DNA from: Nocardioides albus
GTDB taxonomy: Bacteria > Actinomycetota > Actinomycetes > Propionibacteriales > Nocardioidaceae
DNA: 64,000 bases
Assembly: GCF_014648255.1 (NCBI RefSeq)
Contig: NZ_BMQT01000012.1
Location: forward strand, 1-64,000
Direction: 5' to 3'
Made by a program: the position numbers and the translations under genes. Shown piece after piece: positions 31,724 through 40,705 of this stretch (its first letter is position 1; each line of letters starts with the position of its first letter). The notes beneath the pieces were generated by a model. The model did no database searches. It was not told the DNA's origin and saw only the letters and a list, made by a program, of their open reading frames with translations.

Positions 31724-34036
31724 GTGTTGACGACGGCGACCGGTGATCTCGTACGCCGGCTGGCCGCTGTCCCGGGCCGCGAGGACCGGCTCGCCCACCT
31801 CGAGCAGGTCCCGCCGAGAGAGGCGGTCTTCGCAGACTGGCCGACCTGGGCAGCAGCCGACGTGGTCGCCGCCTTCACCGCTCGCGGCATCGAGCGGCCC
31901 TGGCAGCACCAGGCGGTGGCCGCCGAGGCAGCCCATGAAGGCAGCCACGTGATCGTCTCGACCGGCACCGCCTCCGGGAAGTCGCTGGCCTATCAGCTGC
32001 CCGCGCTGACCGCGATCCGAGACGGACGTGGTCCACGCGGCGAGCGGGGTGCCGGCGTCCTCTACCTCGCTCCCACCAAGGCGCTCGCCCAGGACCAGCT
32101 GAACGGGCTGCGCGAGCTCGGGATCGACGTGCGCGCGGTGACGCACGACGGTGACAGCACCCGGGAGCAGCGGGACTGGGCCCGCGACTTCGGCGAGTAC
32201 ATCCTGACCAACCCCGACATGCTTCATCGGTCACTGCTCCCCGGTCACCAGCGGTGGGCGGCCTATTTCCGCTCGTTGCGCTACGTCGTCATCGATGAGT
32301 GCCATCACTACCGCGGCGTCTTCGGAGCGCACGTCGCGCACATCCTGCGGCGGCTGCGGCGCATCTGCGCGTTCTACGGCTCGTCACCGACGTTCATCCT
32401 GGCCTCAGCCACTGTCGCTGAGCCATCGACCGCAGGGGAACGCCTCATCGGCCTTCCCGTGCTGCCGGTAACCGCCGACGCCTCGCCGCGTGGCGAGCTC
32501 TCGATCGCCCTGTGGCAGCCGCCGCTGACGACGTACGCCGGTGAGAACGGTGCGCCTGTTCGCCGCGCAGCCTCCGCCGAGACCGCCGACCTCCTCGCCG
32601 ACCTGGTCTCCTCGGACGTACGCACGCTGGCTTTCGTACGCTCCAGGGTCGGCGCCGAGCAGGTCGCACTGACCGCGGCCGCCGAGCTCGCTGAGGTCGA
32701 TCCGTCGTTGCCAGGACGGGTGGCGTCCTACCGTGGCGGCTATCTGCCCGAGGAGCGCCGGGCCATCGAGGCCTCGTTGCGCTCCGGTGAGCTGATGGGC
32801 CTGGCGGCGACGAACGCCCTCGAGCTCGGCATCGACATCAGCGGTCTGGATGCGGTCGTGCTGGCCGGCTATCCGGGCAGGCGATCGGCCTTCTGGCAGC
32901 AGATCGGCCGTGCCGGGAGGGGCGCGGGCGACGCGCTCGGCATCCTGGTCGCCCGCGACGACCCGCTGGACACCTACCTCGTCACCCATCCGGACGCGCT
33001 GCTCGGCCAACCGGTCGAGGCGACCGTCTTCGACCCGGCGAATCCCTACGTCGTCGGCCCGCACCTGTGCGCGGCCGCACAGGAGCTGCCGCTGACGGAG
33101 CCTGACCTGCCGCTCTTCGGTCCGGGTGCCCGCGAGATTCTGGACAACCTGGTCGCCTCGGGGCTGCTGCGCAAGCGGCCGCGGGGCTGGTTCTGGACCG
33201 ACCGTCGGCGCGCCGCCGACCTCGCCGACATCCGCTCCTCGGGCGGATCTCAGGTGCAGCTGATCGAGGCGGAGACCGGCCGGGTCGTCGGCACGGTCGA
33301 CGCGGCGAGCTCACACGCGAGCGCGCACGCCGGCGCCGTCTACGTCCACCGTGGTGAGACCTATCTCGTGCACGAGCTCGATCTGGACGAGAACGTCGCG
33401 GTCATCTCCCGCGACGACCCCGGCTACTCCACGTTCGCCCGGGAGATCACTGAGATCTCCATCGTCGCCGAGAGGGAGCAGGTCGCCTGGGGTGAGTGCC
33501 GCTTGGCGTACGGCGACGTCGACGTCACCCACCAGGTCGTCTCCTTCCTGCGCCGCCGACAGCCGAGCGGTGAGGTGCTGGGTGAGGAGCTTCTCGACCT
33601 CCCGGAACGTACGCTGCGAACCTCCGCCGTCTGGTGGACCGTGCCCGCCTCGGCCCTCGAGGCGGTCGGCCTGGAGCAGGCGGACATCCCAGGCGCCGCC
33701 CACGCCGCCGAGCACTGCTCGATCGGCCTGCTGCCACTGATCGCGACGTGCGACCGCTGGGACATCGGCGGCGTGAGCACCGCCTCCCATCCGGACACCG
33801 GCATGCTCACCGTCTTCGTCTACGACGGCCATCCCGGCGGCGCCGGAATCTCCGAGCGCGGGTTCCATGCCGCCCGGGAATGGTTGGGAGCCACGTTGGA
33901 GACCATCGAGGCGTGCGAGTGCGACGACGGCTGCCCCTCGTGCGTGCAGTCGCCGAAGTGTGGCAACCAGAACAACCCGCTCGACAAACAGGGCGCGATC
34001 GTGTTGTTGCGGCTGGTCCTGTCCGGATGGGCCTAG
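31724..34036 (+). CDS. DEAD/DEAH helicase with C-terminal DUF1998 (Hrq1-like)
   Basis: The 770-residue protein has helicase motifs STGTASGKSLAYQLP (Walker A, about 82-96), APTKALAQDQ, a DECHHY box, and LELGIDISGLDAVVLAGYPG with QQIGRAGRG in the second RecA domain. It ends with a four-cysteine cluster CECDDGCPSCVQSPKCGNQN, the MZB/DUF1998 metal site. This is the actinobacterial Hrq1-type repair helicase. GTG at 31724 follows GGGAGAA; the upstream frame is open but lacks a ribosome site. Confidence 0.9.
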   Translation: MLTTATGDLVRRLAAVPGREDRLAHLEQVPPREAVFADWPTWAAADVVAAFTARGIERPWQHQAVAAEAAHEGSHVIVSTGTASGKSLAYQLPALTAIRDGRGPRGERGAGVLYLAPTKALAQDQLNGLRELGIDVRAVTHDGDSTREQRDWARDFGEYILTNPDMLHRSLLPGHQRWAAYFRSLRYVVIDECHHYRGVFGAHVAHILRRLRRICAFYGSSPTFILASATVAEPSTAGERLIGLPVLPVTADASPRGELSIALWQPPLTTYAGENGAPVRRAASAETADLLADLVSSDVRTLAFVRSRVGAEQVALTAAAELAEVDPSLPGRVASYRGGYLPEERRAIEASLRSGELMGLAATNALELGIDISGLDAVVLAGYPGRRSAFWQQIGRAGRGAGDALGILVARDDPLDTYLVTHPDALLGQPVEATVFDPANPYVVGPHLCAAAQELPLTEPDLPLFGPGAREILDNLVASGLLRKRPRGWFWTDRRRAADLADIRSSGGSQVQLIEAETGRVVGTVDAASSHASAHAGAVYVHRGETYLVHELDLDENVAVISRDDPGYSTFAREITEISIVAEREQVAWGECRLAYGDVDVTHQVVSFLRRRQPSGEVLGEELLDLPERTLRTSAVWWTVPASALEAVGLEQADIPGAAHAAEHCSIGLLPLIATCDRWDIGGVSTASHPDTGMLTVFVYDGHPGGAGISERGFHAAREWLGATLETIEACECDDGCPSCVQSPKCGNQNNPLDKQGAIVLLRLVLSGWA

Positions 34037-34045
34037 TCTGGGGAA

Positions 34046-34342
34046 ATGTTGATCTTGGGCCTCGTGCTGATCGTCGTCGCAGCAGTCCTCATCGTTCTAG
34101 GTCTCTTCACGACCGGCAACGGCAACCTCGATGACCCGACTGCCACCATGCTCGGCCTGCCGGTCGGCGCGACGCCGATCTTCGTGATCGGCCTCGTCGC
34201 CGGCGTCCTGCTCCTCTTCGGCATCTCGCTGACCAAGTGGGGCGGCAAGCTCCAGATGAAGTACATGAAGCAGAAGCGCGAGATGCGGACCATGGCCAAG
34301 ACGCTTCAGGACATCACGCCCGAGTCGAAGGACGAGGCGTAG
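34046..34342 (+). CDS. Small two-helix membrane protein, DUF6458-like
   Basis: The 98-residue protein has two membrane helices (LILGLVLIVVAAVLIVLGLF, about 2-21; IFVIGLVAGVLLLFGISL, about 45-62) and a basic cytoplasmic tail (GKLQMKYMKQKREMRTMAK). ATG follows the helicase by nine bases. It resembles DUF6458 proteins in nocardioform bacteria, from memory. Function unknown. Confidence 0.7.
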   Translation: MLILGLVLIVVAAVLIVLGLFTTGNGNLDDPTATMLGLPVGATPIFVIGLVAGVLLLFGISLTKWGGKLQMKYMKQKREMRTMAKTLQDITPESKDEA

Positions 34343-34387
34343 TTCTCGTTTCGGAGCATCGCGGAGGGTCTCCGCAGAACCCTCGGA

Positions 34388-34435
34388 TTTGCTATTGCAA
34401 AGGCATTTGGTGCCCGCTAAATTTGCGATAGCGAA
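34388..34435. promoter_or_regulatory. Pair of palindromic operator-like sites
   Basis: TTTGCTATTGCAAA (34388-34401) and TTTGCGATAGCGAA (34422-34435) are related 14-mers, each a TTTGC-N4-G(C)(A/G)AA palindrome, 34 bp apart in a local AT-rich stretch directly before the VWA gene. They are candidate operators for a regulator of the VWA cassette, possibly the HTH protein at 37289. Confidence 0.4.
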
Positions 34436-34451
34436 CCGACAAGGAGAATAC

Positions 34452-36341
34452 GTGACCCCCACACGTCGCATGCCTCGACTAGCCCTCGCGTTCACCATCA
34501 TCGCCCTTGCCCTGACCACCAGCCCCGCTGTTGCCGACGACACCGACACCACCGAGAACCAGCGACTCCAGCTGGTCCTGGATGCGTCCGGTTCGATGAA
34601 GGAACCCGCAGCCAACGGCACCAAGATCCAAGCCGCCCGCACGGCTCTCGGCCATGTCATCGACACCTTGCCGGACCAAGCTCAGGTCGGCCTGCGGGTC
34701 TATGGCGCCAAGGTCAGCACCGGGCCCAAAGCCTGCACCGACTCCCAAGAGGTCGTTGCCCCCGGAACCGACAACCGCGACCAGCTCCGCGACGCGATCA
34801 CGGCCTACAAGCCCCTCGGTGAAACCCCTATCGGATATGCCCTCCAGCAGGCAGGAAAAGACCTCGGCAGCGAAGGCAAACGCACCATCGTCCTGGTCTC
34901 CGACGGCGAGCCCACCTGCTCCCCCGATCCCTGCGAGGTCGCCAGAGAGCTCTCCCGGGACGGCATCGACCTCAAGATCGATGTCGTCGGTCTCTCGGTA
35001 GACGCCAAGACCCGCAAGAAGCTCCGCTGCATCGCCGACGCGGGGCACGGCAGCTACTTCGACGCCGACGACGCCGAATCGCTCACCGAACGGCTCACCG
35101 TCACCTCCACCCGGGCCTTCCGGCCCTTCGACTTCTCCGGAACTCCTGTGACCGGATCGGCGAACCCGCTGGACGCGCCCGAGATCGGCGTGGGCCAGTA
35201 CCTCGACCAGTTGCCGACGAAGGACGGCGTCACCTTCTACAAGATCCGGCGTACGGTCCCTGGCTCCACCATCCATGTCGGCACCACCGCCCGTACGACA
35301 GTCAAAGGCGGTGGCACCGGCCTCTTGATGACACTGAGCGACGACCCCAACGGCGTAACCGAGTGTGACCGCGCCACCTCGTTCGATGGGATCTCCGGTG
35401 GCGTCAGGCTGTTGAACGCGAGCCTCAACAGCTGGTCGTCCAACCCGGACGACAGCTGCGCCACGGTCGACTCCCTGGTGCTGAGCATCAAGCAGTCGAT
35501 CAACAACGACCTCGAGGACAGCCCCGTCGAGATCGTGGTCTTCGAGGAGCCTCCGCTGGCCGAAGGCTCGGAGCAGAGCCTTCCGCCTGCCGACAAGGCC
35601 ATCGAGTGGGAGCCGATGGCTCCCGGCAAGTCGACCGGCGAGGTCGTCTCCGGGACCAGCATCGCGAGCGCCCCCGAGATCGAGCCCGGCAGCTACACGC
35701 TCGACATCCGCTCCGGCGAGCGTCAGGTCTTCGCGATCCCTCTGAACTGGGGCGAGCGCCTACAGGTGCAGATCGACGCCGACCTGTCGGAGAAGACCAT
35801 CAACACCCATAGCGTCAATGGCGGGTTCGAGCCCAACATCATCAGCCCGACCCGCGGCGACGAGAGCTACAACTTCGGCGTCCACATGCCCGACGACTGG
35901 TCGGACCTTCCACTCGCCAACATGCCGAACGTCGACAGCTGGCATTGGCGAAAGGGCGCGGCCAGCCACCCGGTGAGCTACCTCAACCGCTCGGTCGTCG
36001 ACCAAGACATGGTCGCCTCTTCCCTGGCCGGCTATCGCTACATCGACGTCGGCTACAACATCGACAACCCAGATGCCGTCGTCGAGTACGACCTGACGGT
36101 CAAGGTCCTCGGCCAAGCAGGCGACGGTGAGCCCGAGTACGCCGAGGACGGCGACGCGGTCGCTCCGGACGGCGACCAGGACGTCGCGGTCGAACCGCAA
36201 GAGCCCGCCAGTTCGGGCCCGGCAACCGATGACGACTTCCCCGTCGTGGGTGCGACACTCACCGGCATCGGTGCGCTCCTGCTGGTCGGCGGGATCGTCG
36301 CCACCGTTCTGACCACACGCAAGCGCCGTCAGATCAGCTGA
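34452..36341 (+). CDS. Secreted/anchored von Willebrand factor A (VWA) protein
   Basis: The 629-residue protein starts with GTG after AAGGAGA, has a Sec signal (LALAFTIIALALTTSPAVAD), a VWA domain with MIDAS motif DASGSMKE (about 46-53) and TIVLVSDGEPTCSPDPCE, a long beta-rich middle, an acidic linker and a C-terminal membrane helix (VGATLTGIGALLLVGGIVAT) with basic stop (TRKRRQ). It is exported and anchored, with the VWA domain outside. It overlaps the converging kinase gene by eight bases, and the two with the HTH gene look like an inserted cassette. Confidence 0.82.
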   Translation: MTPTRRMPRLALAFTIIALALTTSPAVADDTDTTENQRLQLVLDASGSMKEPAANGTKIQAARTALGHVIDTLPDQAQVGLRVYGAKVSTGPKACTDSQEVVAPGTDNRDQLRDAITAYKPLGETPIGYALQQAGKDLGSEGKRTIVLVSDGEPTCSPDPCEVARELSRDGIDLKIDVVGLSVDAKTRKKLRCIADAGHGSYFDADDAESLTERLTVTSTRAFRPFDFSGTPVTGSANPLDAPEIGVGQYLDQLPTKDGVTFYKIRRTVPGSTIHVGTTARTTVKGGGTGLLMTLSDDPNGVTECDRATSFDGISGGVRLLNASLNSWSSNPDDSCATVDSLVLSIKQSINNDLEDSPVEIVVFEEPPLAEGSEQSLPPADKAIEWEPMAPGKSTGEVVSGTSIASAPEIEPGSYTLDIRSGERQVFAIPLNWGERLQVQIDADLSEKTINTHSVNGGFEPNIISPTRGDESYNFGVHMPDDWSDLPLANMPNVDSWHWRKGAASHPVSYLNRSVVDQDMVASSLAGYRYIDVGYNIDNPDAVVEYDLTVKVLGQAGDGEPEYAEDGDAVAPDGDQDVAVEPQEPASSGPATDDDFPVVGATLTGIGALLLVGGIVATVLTTRKRRQIS

Positions 36342-37296
36342 AGAGCATCCAGACGCCCGTCGACAGCAATCCCAACCCGACGACGGTCGCCAACATGCCG
36401 AGCACCGCTGATCGGGCCCATGGGATTCGAGCAGGGGTTTGAGCTGGAGGTTGAGTAGGCAGGTCGAGGTGCTCGAGCACCTCGATCTGCCTGCCCTCGT
36501 CGTCGGGCGCAACGCCCTCAGGCGGAACCTGGCCGGTCTGCGCAAGCAGGCGACGGGCGTCCAGAGCCGAGGCCGGTCGGAGGGCCGGGTCTCTGCTCGC
36601 CAGAGAGCAGGCCACATTCCACAGCCGCTGATCGACACCATCAGGAGCGACCGCCGCCAGGCTTCCGCCTTCTGCGGGAGGTCGGGTAGCCGTCAGCATC
36701 TCCATGAGTACGACGCCAGCCGCCCACAGATCCTGCGCTGGGCTCGGATCACTCATCACGCCCTGCTCGGGGGCGCGATACCCAGGCGTTCCCAGCAGCT
36801 GATAGGCCTCGGTCAACCGCGGCTCCTCGGCGGCGATCGCAATGCCAAAGTCCGAGAGACGCAGATGCGGGCGCCCCAGCCCGGTCGGCTCCAGCAGCAG
36901 GTTTCCGGGCTTCACGTCGCGATGAACGACCCCGGCACTGTGCACCGCGTCGAGCGCGACGAGGAGCTGATCGAGCAGGCATGCGGCCCATTGCCCGGGC
37001 AAGGGGCCGTAGTCCTTCAAGAGACTGTGCACCGATCCACCGCGGACGAGGTCCATCGTGAACAGGACCCGATCGTCCTCGGCCGACCAGCCCAGCGGTG
37101 ACACACAATGCTCACTGTCGATCCTGAACGACTGCTCACGGACAAAGCGGATCAACGACGCTGCGTCACTGTGGCGCAGCATCTTGGCAGCACGATGAAC
37201 GCCCTCACGCTGGTCCCAGGCGAGCCAGACCGTCCCCATGCCGCCTTCGCCGATGGGTTCGAGAAGCTCGTAGCGGCCCGCGAAGACCTCACCCAT
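36334..37296 (-). CDS. Membrane Ser/Thr protein kinase (PknB-type, short)
   Basis: The 320-residue protein has the full kinase core: glycine loop IGEGGMGTVW (about 16-25), Lys in RAAKML, HRDVKPGNLLL (about 124-134), SDFGIAIA, GTPGYRAPEQG, and a C-terminal membrane helix (VLGMLATVVGLGLLSTGVWM) with almost no outside part. The kinase domain is cytoplasmic. It overlaps the HTH gene by eight bases upstream and the VWA gene downstream. It may phosphorylate the HTH protein or act with the VWA partner; both are inference. Confidence 0.88.
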   Translation of the reverse strand: MGEVFAGRYELLEPIGEGGMGTVWLAWDQREGVHRAAKMLRHSDAASLIRFVREQSFRIDSEHCVSPLGWSAEDDRVLFTMDLVRGGSVHSLLKDYGPLPGQWAACLLDQLLVALDAVHSAGVVHRDVKPGNLLLEPTGLGRPHLRLSDFGIAIAAEEPRLTEAYQLLGTPGYRAPEQGVMSDPSPAQDLWAAGVVLMEMLTATRPPAEGGSLAAVAPDGVDQRLWNVACSLASRDPALRPASALDARRLLAQTGQVPPEGVAPDDEGRQIEVLEHLDLPTQPPAQTPARIPWARSAVLGMLATVVGLGLLSTGVWMLFS

Positions 37297-37753
37297 CGTT
37301 GACGCCGAACGTCAGCAGGAGCTTGGCGATCGCCGGATGACTCGCACGCAGCTGTTCGGCTGCCGCTACGAACTCTTGGGATGACGCGGCAGCGCGGAAT
37401 ACTGCGCGTACGGCGGCAGGGTCGGCTTCGGTGTGATGCGTGACGACCGCCTCCGACGTGCGCGCTGCTTCGAGCTGTCGTACGGCATCGTCGATCGATT
37501 GTTCACCAGCGGCGACGCGGCACGCGGCGGCGTACATCAGCTGCAGGCGTTTGACCGCCGCAGGATTGCCGATCTTGACTCTCCGCGCATTCATGAGCTG
37601 AGACAGCATCGGCGCTGAGATGCCCAACAGATCGGCGACCCTGACCTGCGTCAACGACAACACCGAGGAACACCGCTTGATCAAGTCACCGAGCGGCTCA
37701 CCATAGAGGTGGGCCTGTGCCCGTCGGTTGTCATCCGCGCTGCTTGCGGTCAT
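37289..37753 (-). CDS. HTH-domain DNA-binding protein, kinase partner
   Basis: The 154-residue protein starts MTASSADDNRRAQAHLYGEP and has a Cro/C1-type helix-turn-helix (LTQVRVADLLGISAPMLSQL, about 32-51) near the N terminus, then a helical C-terminal region (LQLMYAAACRVAAGEQ, AVRAVFRAAASSQEFVAAAE). ATG at 37753 chosen because the longer frame upstream has no ribosome site. Translationally coupled to the kinase gene (8-bp overlap). Such HTH-kinase pairs occur in actinobacteria; a regulator of the VWA cassette is a reasonable guess. Confidence 0.75.
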   Translation of the reverse strand: MTASSADDNRRAQAHLYGEPLGDLIKRCSSVLSLTQVRVADLLGISAPMLSQLMNARRVKIGNPAAVKRLQLMYAAACRVAAGEQSIDDAVRQLEAARTSEAVVTHHTEADPAAVRAVFRAAASSQEFVAAAEQLRASHPAIAKLLLTFGVNDG

Positions 37754-37847
37754 GGCGGTCACACTATCGAGATGAGCCTCGTAGCCTGACCAGGACCGAC
37801 CCCGCCTGGACGCTGCCTCCAGTGGCGCGTCCAGGAAGGATGCACCA

Positions 37848-38219
37848 CTAGTCCGGCCGAGGCTCGCTCGGGCCGGCCCTCGCCTCGGCAACCGGATCCC
37901 CTGTCTGACCGAGCCAACGCGGCCCTCCTACCCGCACGATGACCGTGACGTCCTCTCCTGCGATCTCACAGGACTCCAGGGTGGCCCCGTTTCGAACGGT
38001 GATCCTCGCGGCTGCAGCACACGCGTCACCGGAGAGCTGGAGCGCGTCGGCCCCCGCCAGCGCGGCCAGGTCGGCAGCGGACTGTGCGGTGCGGTGGGCC
38101 ACGAAGACCGCGCCCACCACACCCAGAGCCGCACCGATGAAGAGCAGCAGCCCGATCGCGCCGACGGCGAATGGCGCTGCCGACCCATGCTCGTCCCGAG
38201 CTGCTCCGACCGGACTCAC
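37848..38219 (-). CDS. TadE/TadG-like pilus protein (Rv3654c type)
   Basis: The 123-residue protein has ARDEHGSAAPFAVGAIGLLL at the N terminus, giving one membrane helix, and the family signature AHRTAQSAADLAALAGADAL (about 41-60). This is the last gene of the tad cluster, equivalent to Rv3654c in Mycobacterium tuberculosis order. It is exported with the C terminus outside. It overlaps the TadE gene by four bases. Confidence 0.82.
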   Translation of the reverse strand: MSPVGAARDEHGSAAPFAVGAIGLLLFIGAALGVVGAVFVAHRTAQSAADLAALAGADALQLSGDACAAAARITVRNGATLESCEIAGEDVTVIVRVGGPRWLGQTGDPVAEARAGPSEPRPD

Positions 38220-38773
38220 TGCTCCCCCTGGGTGGTCTCGGTCGCGGCCACCGCCTCGCCACGCACAGTCACCCCCGGCATCCAGCTGAAGATCCCACCG
38301 GGCCCGGTGACCCGGGCCCGCGCTGAGGCCACGACCTCCTCGGCCCCAGCGCTGACCAGCACCTGGGTGCCCGCAGGTCCGATCCGGCGGCCGCGAGCAG
38401 CGGCGGCGCCGCGGTCATCCCCTCGGGCGACAGCCCGAGCAGTCTCGCGGGCCGCGTCGACCACCTGGATCTGCGCTGCCCCCACCGACAGCAACCACAC
38501 CAACCCGATGGTCACCGCCACCAGGAGCGGGATGACCATCACCAGTTCCGCGGTGGCGGCGCCTCGTTCGTCTCGCTGGTACCGAGCCCAGATCCGCCGA
38601 TGCGGTGTATCGAGCTTGTCGAGATGGCCGCTGTCGCGCGCGTCACCAGACGGGTGTGATGGCAAGGCGCCGTCCGCGATGGCATACCGGGCGTCTGTTG
38701 AGCGGCGGCAACGCCGCCAGCGCGCCCGTATGGTGGCGCGCAGGCGGAGCTCGGTGGAGCTGGGCTCAGTCAC
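38216..38773 (-). CDS. TadE-like pseudopilin
   Basis: The 185-residue protein has the TadE signature RDERGAATAELVMVIPLLVA (about 67-86) followed by a membrane helix and VVDAARETARAVARGDD. The first 66 residues form an unusually long basic N-terminal extension with no signal; a later start is not obvious. It begins three bases after the DUF4244 gene. Minor pilin or assembly component of the Flp-type pilus. Confidence 0.78.
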   Translation of the reverse strand: MTEPSSTELRLRATIRARWRRCRRSTDARYAIADGALPSHPSGDARDSGHLDKLDTPHRRIWARYQRDERGAATAELVMVIPLLVAVTIGLVWLLSVGAAQIQVVDAARETARAVARGDDRGAAAARGRRIGPAGTQVLVSAGAEEVVASARARVTGPGGIFSWMPGVTVRGEAVAATETTQGEQ

Positions 38774-38776
38774 GGC

Positions 38777-38953
38777 TCAGATCCCCAGGAGACTGAGCAC
38801 GTGCTGGAACAGCCTGTTGAGCAGGTCGTTGCCGAGGCCACCGGTGAGCAGCTTGTAGAGCAGGCCGGCAAGCCCCGCACCAGCTGCGGTGCCCACGGCG
38901 TACTCAGCCGTCGTGATCCCCTTCTCGTCCTTCCGAAGTGGTGCCTTGAACAT
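38777..38953 (-). CDS. DUF4244 Flp-type pilin
   Basis: The 58-residue protein MFKAPLRKDEKGITTAEYAV has the class III prepilin signature: a charged leader (RKDEKG), the Glu at +5 (TTAEYA) and a hydrophobic helix (GTAAGAGLAGLLYKLLTGGL). The major pilin of actinobacterial tad systems. A GAGAGG site lies upstream of the ATG. It is the first gene after the gap carrying DnaA-box-like motifs; no prepilin peptidase gene is visible nearby. Confidence 0.85.
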   Translation of the reverse strand: MFKAPLRKDEKGITTAEYAVGTAAGAGLAGLLYKLLTGGLGNDLLNRLFQHVLSLLGI

Positions 38954-39047
38954 GGTTGGTCCTCTCTGGTCGATGGCCGATCTGTACGGCCGTTCACAGA
39001 CGACGATGACCCGTTCCACCGACATTCGCGAGCGCCCTTTCGGTGAC

Positions 39048-39084
39048 TGTGGACAACTCGATCCCGAACCCGCCCTGTGGATGG
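39048..39084 (+). repeat. DnaA-box-like repeat, copy A
   Basis: TGTGGACAA (39048-39056, reverse complement TTGTCCACA, the actinobacterial DnaA box) is followed 28 bases on by TGTGGATGG. The intervening CCCGAACCCGCCC is identical to copy B at 42984-43020; the two 36-bp units agree at 32 positions. Copy A lies upstream of the pilin gene, between it and tadC. Confidence 0.55.
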
Positions 39085-39212
39085 CGATCGGCCCGTTGAT
39101 CAGGGGAAACAGGCCTGCCGAGACGACCGAAGCGAGGTCGAGCGGCGAGCTTGCTCGTCCGCTCGCGCCGAGCGAGGGAGTGACCGCGCGAAGCGCGGAG
39201 ACGGCAGAGGGG

Positions 39213-39935
39213 TTAGATCCCGAGGTTGGCGAGGAGGCCGCCGACGACCGGGACGACACCCAGGAGCAGGAAGGAGGGGAGGAGGCAGATGCCGAGCGGT
39301 ACGGCGGCTTTGACACCCACCGCACGGGCGCGATCCTCGACCTCGGCGCGGGCGTTCCTGGTCAGGTCGTCGGCGAGCCGCTCCACCGTCGTCGCGACCG
39401 GAGCACCTGTGGCCTGTGCCCGGGCCAGCGCCCGACCAAGTGGCGCCAAGGCGGGATCGTCCACCAGGGTCCGCCAGGTCTTCTCCGGATCGGCTCCCAG
39501 GTGGAGCCGAGAGGCCGCCGGCAGGAGCCGGGAAGCCGCTGGCCCGGGCAGCGCTGCCGCCACCGCGACCAAGGCCTCGGCCGGAGCCGCGCCCGAGGAG
39601 AGCGCAGCGGAGAGAAGACGGACCAGGGCCGGCAGCTCAGCCTTGGCCGCCTCGCGTTCGCGCCGGACGTCGACCGGCTCGACCCGACCGATGACCACCC
39701 AGCAGACGGCACCTGCTGGTGCGGCGAGCACAGCGCCCGGGGCACCGCCGACGAAGGAGTAGACCGCTCCGGCGGCAAGCAGCGCGAGGAGTGGCCGCCA
39801 GCGCATCATCCAGCCGCCGGGATCGTCCCGACCCTCGACGATCGTTGCCGTGCCGGGAAGACGCGCGGTCGGCGCCGGCAACAATGCGGCCGCCAGCCCG
39901 AGCGCGATGGCCACAAGCCAGACGGTCACGGTCAT
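39213..39935 (-). CDS. tadC: Type II secretion F family protein, TadC-like
   Basis: The 240-residue membrane protein starts MTVTVWLVAIALGLAAALLP and has the T2SSF domain (LPALVRLLSAALSSGAAPAE, about 100-119; GRALARAQATGAPVATTVER) between membrane helices, ending in AAVPLGICLLPSFLLLGVVP. It forms the inner-membrane platform of the Flp/Tad pilus together with TadB, whose gene it overlaps by four bases. Confidence 0.85.
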   Translation of the reverse strand: MTVTVWLVAIALGLAAALLPAPTARLPGTATIVEGRDDPGGWMMRWRPLLALLAAGAVYSFVGGAPGAVLAAPAGAVCWVVIGRVEPVDVRREREAAKAELPALVRLLSAALSSGAAPAEALVAVAAALPGPAASRLLPAASRLHLGADPEKTWRTLVDDPALAPLGRALARAQATGAPVATTVERLADDLTRNARAEVEDRARAVGVKAAVPLGICLLPSFLLLGVVPVVGGLLANLGI

Positions 39936-40705
39936 GTCGCTTCGACCCCGCGCGCGATGCCCTCGATCCACCACAGCCCCAACCAGCCGAGCAGCAGCCC
40001 GAGACCGAGGCAGGCCAGTCCGACCGGTGATCCGAAGAGGAAGGCAAGCGGTTCGCCGCCGACTCCGCTGCCCATCGCCAGAGCGGCCACGGGCAGGCCG
40101 GCGATCAGCCGAGCGGTAGAGCGGGCCGAGCCGAGCTCGCCGTCGACCACCCGCTGGGTGGCGGCGGCGGCTCGCAGGTCGAGCGCGACCCTGTCGAGCG
40201 CGTCCGCGAGTCCGCTGCCGGTCTGGTGCGCGATCTGCCAGGCCGCAGCAACCACACGAAGGGAGCCCGCCCCGGGGACCTCGGCGACCTTCCGCCAGGC
40301 GGCAGGGACGTCCGCGCCCATCCGCTGCGCCTCTGCGACCGGCTCGACCACCGGCCACTCCGCGGCGAGCTGGGACAGCGCCGGCCCGGGTGGGTGCCCG
40401 GCAGCCAGCTCGGCTGCCATCTGTTCGCAGGCCTCGACCACCCGGCTTGCCGTACGTCCCGCCTCGATCCGCTCACAGCGGCGCCGCCACAGGGCGACCC
40501 CGCCGAAGGTGGCGATCCCGAGCAAGACAGCCGCGACGACCGCCTTGCCCGGGAAGACGATGGGGATCAGGGCGACCAAGAGGACCGTCCACCGCGGCAC
40601 CCGCCACGCGGGCGATCGCGATCCGACCGCCGCAGATGGACGGAGCATCAGCGCGGCGGCAGCCCCTGCCAACAAGGCGACCAGCCCGAGGCTCACCCCG
40701 CTCAC
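39932..40705 (-). CDS. tadB: Type II secretion F family protein, TadB-like
   Basis: The 257-residue protein has N-terminal helices (LGLVALLAGAAAALML, WTVLLVALIPIVFPGKAVVA), the T2SSF cytoplasmic domain (ACEQMAAELAAGHPPGPALS and HQTGSGLADALDRVALDLR) and two terminal helices (FLFGSPVGLACLGLGLLLGW). Inner-membrane platform protein of the tad pilus. Overlaps tadA and tadC genes by four bases each, indicating one operon. Confidence 0.85.
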   Translation of the reverse strand: MSGVSLGLVALLAGAAAALMLRPSAAVGSRSPAWRVPRWTVLLVALIPIVFPGKAVVAAVLLGIATFGGVALWRRRCERIEAGRTASRVVEACEQMAAELAAGHPPGPALSQLAAEWPVVEPVAEAQRMGADVPAAWRKVAEVPGAGSLRVVAAAWQIAHQTGSGLADALDRVALDLRAAAATQRVVDGELGSARSTARLIAGLPVAALAMGSGVGGEPLAFLFGSPVGLACLGLGLLLGWLGLWWIEGIARGVEAT

